NCBI RefSeq assembly: GCF_019393635.1
Contig: NC_057867.1
Span: 55,998,492 to 56,062,491 of the forward strand
Length of the DNA stretch: 64,000 bases
Direction of reading: 5' to 3'
Source of the DNA: Dromiciops gliroides
Lineage: Eukaryota; Chordata; Mammalia; Microbiotheria; Microbiotheriidae
Each line of letters opens with the position of its first letter. The first letter of the stretch is position 1. This document shows, piece by piece, positions 58,011 through 64,000 of this stretch. The notes under the pieces are model-generated. The model was not told the DNA's origin. It did not search any database and saw nothing but the letters and a program-made list of their open reading frames with translations. A program made the translations under genes and the position numbers.

Positions 58011-58732
58011 AAGAAGCCCATGGGTAATAGAAAAGGGGACAGCCAGCAAAACTATTGACTAACACAGTAAAACAAAAGTGTAATCTTCCAAGGCGACCTA
58101 CCAGAGACACAGGTAACTTTCATAGTTCTTGATCAATAGGCCATGAGAACTGAAGTTCCCCACCAGAAAGCTGCAAGCAACATCAAACCCCAAGCAAGGA
58201 CCTTAGAAATCACTGAGAGCCAAAGTGACCAGTCCAGATGTAGCATTTCTCAGTCCTAAACACCTCAGGCTCAGGGCCTTAGTTTTCTGACCTGATATGC
58301 TATATATGACCCTGAAGATCCATCACTGAGCCACAAAAATCCACTGGGGCTTATTCTTGGAAAATATGTTTAAAAAGTTATTAAAACCAAACAGGGTCAA
58401 CCACCACACCTCAAAGCCCTCATTCAGAAACTGCCTAGAGAGATGAGACAGCAGAATAATTATAATAGATCTAGAGATGCCCCAAAATACAAACTGGGAG
58501 AGAATAAATCCAAAACAACTATATTTAAGTCATGTGGAATTCCTTAGGCTTTATGTGTTTCTTCCCACTGATAACATTCAATTGCAATTAGATTCAGACA
58601 TTCTTCCTTCATTTCTGTTTCACTCTTTGAAGCTTACTCACAGAACAAGAAACAGGATGAAGCATTTACTTCCCATACTATACAGACTGTAATGAGTTTA
58701 TTTCATTAAATGACATTAGTTTAAACATTCAA

Positions 58733-59021
58733 TGGGCAGCTAGATAATCCAGTGGATAAAGTACTGGGCCTGGCTGGAGTCAGGAAGACATCTTCCTGAG
58801 TTCAAATCTGGCCTCAGTAACTTACTAGGTGTTAATTCAAGGCAAGTTATTAAACCCTGTTTACCTCAGTTCCTCATCTGTACAATGAGCTGAAGAAGGG
58901 AATAGCAAACCATTTCTATATCTTTGCCAAAAAAAAATAAAAATAAAAAAACCAACCAAACAAAAAACAATGGGGTCACAAAGAGTTGGACATGACTGAA
59001 AATGAGTGAAGAACAATAAAC
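58733..59021 (+). repeat. MAR1-type SINE with A-rich insertion
   Basis: GGGCAGCTAGATAATCCAGT, GAGTTCAAATCTGGCCTCAG, TTCCTCATCTGTACAATGAG, AATAGCAAACCATTTCTATA, an A-rich tract at 58930-58967, then GGGGTCACAAAGAGTTGGAC and AAAATGAGTGAAGAACAATA: the full MAR1 order. Confidence 0.9.
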
Positions 59022-59710
59022 CATTAAATTCTTCCTTATACTGAGTATCACATGGGCTGTGGCCACTGGAGATAGTTGCCAAAAGGTCTTAAGCCACCCA
59101 TATATTCCTTCACTTTCTGAAGAGTACCATAGGTTGATTCTAGTTGCACCTGCTGGCCTGGTGGCCCTTTCCTCCACAGTTATCGCCAGTGAGTTGCTAC
59201 AGACGGCTGATTCTCAGGTAATGGAGGTGATCTGCTTGCTTGGGACTTAAGCTGGTAATGAGAGACTCAACTAGAGGCTCAAAGGGAAAAATGCATTTTC
59301 CACAAAGACTACCTGAATAAGAAATGAAGACTACATCAAGAAAGAGATTAAAAAATGACTAAGTAGGAAGAACTAGAAGAAGACTAAATAGCTTATAGTA
59401 AGAGGTAGTAAACTTCACCCCCTTCATAATGGACTCCATGGAAACTAGAATATGTCAAACAGAAATAACTGATTCCATGAGATGATAGAAGTATTAAAGA
59501 ATAAAGAACGATTAGAATAAAAATCAAAAGATTTTTAAAATAGAAAAAAATTTAATGTATTTGAGATCCAAATTTTTTAATGACCTAGAAAATAGGACAA
59601 GGAGAAATAATTTAAGAATCAACAGACTACTGAAAACTATAAAAAAAGCTTTATATATCAAGAAATCATAAATGGAAAAATGTTTTTGCAATCTTTTCCA
59701 CCCATAATAT

Positions 59711-60463
59711 TTCTAGAAAGGAGTCATTTATGAGAACTGTTATTTCTATACCTTCTTCATTCTCCATGACCTTTTGATGACCCATGATTCTTTTTAACTA
59801 TAGGGCCACTGTGAACCTTCATACCAAGCCAAAACTTTCTTGGATGTGAATATCTAGGTATGGCCTATGCCTAAGGCCAGCCCTAGGTATGTGATGCATT
59901 AGTCATTCTCTTCTGACTATAATTGATACCCATGGGATTTGGTGGGTAAATGCTATGTGGATAAGAATAGGGAGTATGTGTTTACTTATCATGTATTTAT
60001 TCCACATAATAAAGGAAGTATAATATAAATACAGTATAAGTGGCACATAAAAAGCAACTCTTGATTTTCTTTTCTTTTGCGAGATTGAAAAGATAATCTC
60101 TCCCTTTTCTTAACTGTCTGGGATATGGGAATAAAATCTGTCCAACCTCTGATGCTGTACCTCATACACATTCCAACAGCAAACTAAATAATTATTGAAA
60201 AATGGTAATCATTGTTAATTTCATTGAAATGCCCCCACTGAGATCTGGAAGTAGCAATTCAACTACTTACATGTAGCCTATCCCACAAGAATCCACCTGG
60301 GAAAGGAACAATGGGGCCTAGAACTAGACTCCTGTAGATTTTTTTTTATCATTTATTAATATTATTTGAATCTAGATTTATGTGACTAAAACATTTTCTA
60401 AACCAAAAAGCTTACTCTAGAGGTTAGGTTGACCTCAGAGACACTCCAGGGAAGCTAGATGGT
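59711..60463. other. No recognised feature
   Basis: Unassigned AT-rich sequence. Confidence 0.4.
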
Positions 60464-60629
60464 TGTAAGGAATGCAGAGATCTCACCCAGTGCTTGTGTT
60501 GGGTCCCCTCAGGTCTTGTTTTGGGTCCAACTAAAAATCATTTTGTGTTCCTATAAATAGATTGACTTACCTGTTCATATGCATCTCAAACTGACATTCT
60601 CTTGAAGACTTCCTTCTGCTTATGTGAGA

Positions 60630-61171
60630 TGTGGTAAAATAATGGGATTTGGCAGATGCCCAGGGGCCCCACCTGAAGACCATCAAAATCAAGGCCACAC
60701 CTAGCTGGCCCTGAGTGGGGTGTTGCTCTCAGAGGTGGTGTACTACTGACATCAGCAAGAGACCACTCTCAACAAATCAGCTTGAAGGACCTCCCATTTT
60801 AGGGAGGGAGACAGGAAGTAAGAAGGTGAGGCTGGCTTGCTGGATCTTCCTCTTTTTGTTCAGACATCAGCTTGGTGACAGAACTTCACTTGGGCTGCTA
60901 AAAAAGGAGGGTCCCCCTTGTCATCCAGGACTTTGGCATGGTGGGGGACTTCACATGGACTGCTAGGAAAAGCAAAGGTTTCTCTCTGGCTATACAGAAT
61001 AGATCTAAACTAGGATTTTCCATTCTCTCTCTTCACTAACTTATAATACACTTTAATAAATCCTTAAAAGCCTAAACTGTTGATGAATTTATCAGTGATT
61101 TTAGCCAGCTTCCCCCACCAAACTGGGGGGGGAGTCAGATTAGGACCCACATTTAGATTTTAAACACCACA
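60630..61171 (+). mobile_element. Solo-LTR-like element
   Basis: 542 bp bounded by TGTGG and CCACA, with GAGA on the left and GAGG on the right as a possible 4-bp duplication. It has a GC-rich body and an AATAAATCC signal near 61052. Its AT-rich end shares the TTTAGATTTTA/ACACCACA motif with 52635-53053. The 83-codon open frame at 60715-60966 resembles no viral protein. I infer an endogenous retroviral LTR without internal region. Confidence 0.5.
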
Positions 61172-61255
61172 GAGGCTAATCAGGCAAATGTCCTTACACC
61201 CTTGTCAACTCTATATAATGTAACCTCACCAAGACTTGGGGAGGGATCCACCCCT

Positions 61256-61297
61256 TCTGTCTCTCTGTCTCTCCCTCTCTCTCTCTCTCTCTCTCAA
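61256..61297 (+). repeat. (TC)n-rich tract
   Basis: CTGTCTCTC units grade into about ten uninterrupted TC units. Confidence 0.95.
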
Positions 61298-61559
61298 AAG
61301 ACATAATAAATTTTTCTAAAAGTGTTTCAAAATTTGGGGGTTTTATCTCACAAACAAAACTGCAGACATTATGGCCTCACAAGGAGGATGGTGCTATAGG
61401 AACTTATTGCCACTACCAAAATGTTAAAGGCAAATACTTATCCATATAGAAGCCAGCCACTGGATCAAGATAGCCTCAAATCAAACAGTATCCAGAGGGT
61501 GTGGGGCACTTAGATGTTCTCATAAGGACTTGAGTATAATTACAATATATCTTCCCAAT

Positions 61560-61725
61560 TAGAAATTATTCTGTGCAACCAAAGATTAGATTTGGATCCA
61601 AAAGACCTGAGTTGAAACCCCTGCCATGCCATTGAATATCTGTGTGACATGGGTCAAGTCATTTCACCTCTGTAGGCCTTAATTTTCTCATCCGTTTATA
61701 AAAAAAGAAAGGGGCATTGATTGAC
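61560..61725 (+). repeat. MIR relic
   Basis: GATCCAAAAGACCTGAGTTG, CTGTGTGACATGGGTCAAGT and CTTAATTTTCTCATCCGTTT in MIR order. Confidence 0.75.
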
Positions 61726-62113
61726 TTCAATAGCCCTTCTGTGTCTACATGTCAGATTTTCTAGTTAGGGAAAGTCTCTTTGAGGTCAAAAAGAGTTATC
61801 GTTTTGTCAGGGTTAGCCATGCTTCACTCCGAGTCTTCATTGTAGTACTGCTTTCCTCTTTTGGGTAGCTGTAGAAAGCAGTATTTTTCATGAACATGTG
61901 GACATTTCCTAAGCCTGTTTGATGTTCCCTTTAAAAAGGTATTGGGGGAACATAATTTTTGAGGCAATATTAAGTCATTTGGGCAGCTAGCTAGTGTAGT
62001 CAATAGAGTGCTGGGCCTGGAGTCAGCAATAACTTAGTTCAAATTCAGCCTCAGACTAGCTCTGTGACCATAGACAAGTCACTTCACCCTGTTTACCTCA
62101 GTTTGCTCATCTT

Positions 62114-62271
62114 TTTTTTTTTTTTTGTTTTGTTTTAGTGAGGCAATTGGGGTTAAGTGACTTGCCCAAGGTCACACAGCTAGTAAGTGTTAAGTGTCTG
62201 AGGCCAGATTTGAACTCAGGTATTCCTGATTCCAGGGCCGGTGCTCTATCCACTGCGCCACCTAGCTACCC
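62114..62271 (-). repeat. WSINE1-type SINE (copy 19)
   Basis: Perfect 15-bp target duplication CAGTTTGCTCATCTT at 62099-62113 and 62272-62286. Antisense within MAR1. Confidence 0.97.
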
Positions 62272-62302
62272 CAGTTTGCTCATCTTTAAAATGAGCTGGA
62301 GA

Positions 62303-62448
62303 GGCAGCTAGGTGGCACAGTGGATAGAGCACCAGCCCTGGAGTCAGGAGGACCTGAGTTCAAATCCGGCCTCAGACACTTAACACTTATTAGCTGTGTG
62401 ACCCTGGGCAAGTCACTTAACCCCAATTGCCTTACCAAAAAAAAATTC
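62303..62448 (+). repeat. WSINE1-type SINE (copy 20)
   Basis: Target duplication AGCTGGAGA at 62294-62302 and 62449-62457. It lies 31 bp from copy 19 in opposite orientation. Confidence 0.96.
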
Positions 62449-62552
62449 AGCTGGAGAAGGAAATCAGAAAGCAGTCCAGTGTCTTTGGCAAGAAAACCCC
62501 AAATGGGGTCATGAAAAGTAGAACATAACTGAAAATGACTGAATGACAACAA

Positions 62553-63403
62553 ATTAGGTCGTTCACTAATATTTATCACTATATGTTTATTTGCACAAGT
62601 GTGTATGAGACAATTTCAAAATGCCTTTCTAAGTAACCTGCCAATGTTGATAGCCTGTTTTCTAAAATAATGATCACACTTAGGGTTGATGACAGAAATG
62701 AAAAGGTACAGGTTGTTGAATTTACATTCATTTCCAAAAGCAGTTGCTAAAGCATTAGCATACTTCTTTATAACTAATATGTTACTGGAAGAAGAAAAAA
62801 AAGATTATGCCATTTTTCATAAACTGGAAATAAGCAATGTTGCTTTAAATTACAATTGTGCATACAGAAGAAAATTATTCAATAAGTGTTCTAGGTTTTC
62901 GTTTTTTCATATCTGAGTCATCCTAAAACCCAATATTATTTTCCCAGAAATGGCACTTTGAAAAAAAAATATTCTACATGATTCTTCAAAGTATAGATCA
63001 TATATGGGGGGGGTATAAACCTATGGAAAAGAGCTTTCTAGAAATTCTTATTAATTCATTTGCCAAGTATTTATTAAGTATATCTGAGTCACTAATGAAG
63101 CACTGAAAGGAACTAGTCCAAACCACTCGCATGTGTTGTTAGGATGGGGCAAAAGAGGGAGATCAAATAAGTCTTCTTAGATAAATGAATAAATAACTGA
63201 AAATGTATCTTAGATAAATCAATAACCACTTGATTTTATCCAGTGGAAATGTTATTTCCTGGGGTGGTAAGATATTTCTAAAGTCTCATACAGAGAAACA
63301 ACAAATTGTTTCAGAAAGTATAGAATTATATGAAATCATGTAATACATCAGAAAGAACACTGGTCATGCAGTTAAAAAAGGATCTGAGTTTGAATTAGCC
63401 TTA
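62553..63403. other. No recognised feature
   Basis: Unassigned AT-rich sequence with a run of G (63007-63013). Confidence 0.4.
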
Positions 63404-63418
63404 AACATTTCTTTTTCT

Positions 63419-63577
63419 CTTCTTTTTTTTTTTTTTTTTTTAGTGAGGCAGTTGGGGTCAAGTGACTTGCCCAGGGTCACACAGCTAGTAAGTGTCAAGT
63501 GTCTGAGGCCAGATTTGAACTCAGGTACTCCTGACTCCAGGGCCGGTGCTCTATCCACTGCGCCACCTAGCTGCCCC
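63419..63577 (-). repeat. WSINE1-type SINE (copy 21)
   Basis: Perfect 15-bp target duplication AACATTTCTTTTTCT at 63404-63418 and 63578-63592, with a long T tail. One of the least diverged copies. Confidence 0.97.
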
Positions 63578-63592
63578 AACATTTCTTTTTCT

Positions 63593-64000
63593 AATTTCTT
63601 TTTTTCTTTTTAATTTTTTTCCAATTACTTGTAAAGACATTTGAGTTCCATTTTTCCCCCACCCTCCTCTCCCAAGGCCAGCAAGTAATCTGATATAGGT
63701 TACACATTACAATCATTTTAAACATATTTCCACATTAGTTATATTCTAAGAGAAGGATCAGAACAAAAAAGAAAAAAAAACACAAGAAAGAATAAACAAG
63801 AACAATAACAAAAGAGCAACAACAAAAGTGAGAAAAGTATGCTTCAATCTGTAACCAGATTCCACAGTTCTTTTTTGGGATATGAAGGGCATTTTCCACC
63901 CTAAGTCTTTTGGCATTGTCTTGTATTGCCAAGAAGAATTAAATCTATCACAGTGGATCATCCCATAATGTTGTTGATACTGTGTACAATGTTCTCTTGA
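63593..64000 (-). mobile_element. L1 3' end, antisense, continuing past the window
   Basis: TTTTTTTCCAATTACTTGTA is the antisense L1 terminus. CACCCTCCTCTCCCAAGGCC (antisense polypurine tract) and TATGCTTCAATCTGTAACCA follow, then GTTGTTGATACTGTGTACAA and TGTTCTCTTGA as ORF2 C-terminus. The element continues beyond 64000. Confidence 0.8.

Larger units (their letters stand above)
57680..59710 (+). mobile_element. L1 5' region (5' UTR and ORF1 start), disrupted
   Basis: It starts TTTCCAGCCAAGATGGCTAT, the typical L1 5' UTR opening. GTGACCAGTCCAGATGTAGC and GCCCCAAAATACAAACTGGG follow. A MAR1 lies at 58733-59021. Near 59570-59640 GACCTAGAAAATAGGACAAG and AATAATTTAAGAATC match the marsupial L1 ORF1 block encoding 'NRSRRDNLRI'. 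Segments between are too diverged to be sure they belong to one insertion. Confidence 0.6.
60464..61352 (+). mobile_element. Possible outer LTR carrying an inner LTR
   Basis: Sequence begins TGTAAGGAATGCAGAG and ends TTTATCTCACA, with an ATAATAAATTTTTCTAAAAG polyadenylation-like region after a TC-rich tract. The element at 60630-61171 lies within it. No target duplication was found for the outer pair, so this call is weak. Confidence 0.3.
61980..62552 (+). repeat. MAR1-type SINE carrying two WSINEs
   Basis: The MAR1 runs GGGCAGCTAGCTAGTGTAGT, TTCACCCTGTTTACCTCAGT, TTGCTCATCT. After the first WSINE it repeats TTTGCTCATCTTTAAAATGA. After the second it resumes at GCTGGAGAAGGAAATCAGAA, AGTGTCTTTGGCAAGAAAAC, CCCAAATGGGGTCATGAAAA and ends ACTGAATGACAACAAA. 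Confidence 0.92.

Noticed and set aside
57791..58110. Frames encoding SFIHSFIHSFIH-like repeats
   Set aside because: They are translations of the GAAT/GATA array on the minus strand.

Overview
This window looks like marsupial nuclear DNA, intergenic or intronic. I find no host protein-coding exon in it. The organism call rests on about twenty copies of a short tRNA-type SINE (core GGGGCAGCTAGGTGGC, then GTGTGACCCTGGGCAAGTCA, then an A-rich tail) that I recognise as the marsupial WSINE1 type. Older MAR1 (CORE/MIR-type) SINEs, marsupial-type L1 3' ends, RTE fragments and ancient mammalian L2, L3/CR1 and MIR relics support it. The opossum-specific SINE1 form is not seen, so an Australidelphian marsupial (for example dasyurid, diprotodont or Dromiciops) is more likely than an American opossum. 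The exact species cannot be read from the sequence.

Layout. 1-6500 is mostly unassigned AT-rich sequence with TG microsatellites, one MIR and one WSINE. 6500-9100 is an antisense L1 broken by a BovB-like RTE fragment, with WSINEs inserted into both, followed by antisense L2. 11173-13582 is the best preserved coding remnant: a non-LTR retrotransposon whose 5' part is inverted relative to its 3' part, the classic twin-priming structure, with a WSINE inside its reverse transcriptase region. 14330-16185 is a three-level nest (WSINE in L2 in L3/CR1). 17755-18180 is a mariner-like transposase relic. 18200-31000 holds MIR, L2, L3 and MAR1 relics, antisense L1 pieces and three WSINEs. 33715-33820 is a U6 snRNA pseudogene. 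37148-37601 is an essentially full-length 7SL RNA pseudogene split by a WSINE. 37600-51500 is dominated by L1 in both orientations with WSINE insertions and one unidentified 0.65 kb insertion. 52635-53053 and 60464-61352 hold solo-LTR-like elements, one apparently inside another. 57680-59710 is an L1 5' region interrupted by a compound tetranucleotide array and a MAR1. 61980-62552 is a MAR1 carrying two WSINEs in opposite orientation. The window ends inside an antisense L1 3' end.

How the parts relate. WSINE copies end in A-rich tails and are flanked by 8-17 bp direct repeats, as expected if L1 machinery inserted them. They lie inside nearly every other class (L1, RTE, L2, MAR1, 7SL relic), which makes them the youngest abundant layer here. 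L2, L3/CR1, MIR and mariner relics are the oldest. No undescribed cellular system was found. The points most worth checking are the twin-primed element, the SINE subfamily structure, the nested insertions, the 7SL and U6 copies and the LTR-like pieces. All family names come from recognising consensus phrases by eye, without database searches.
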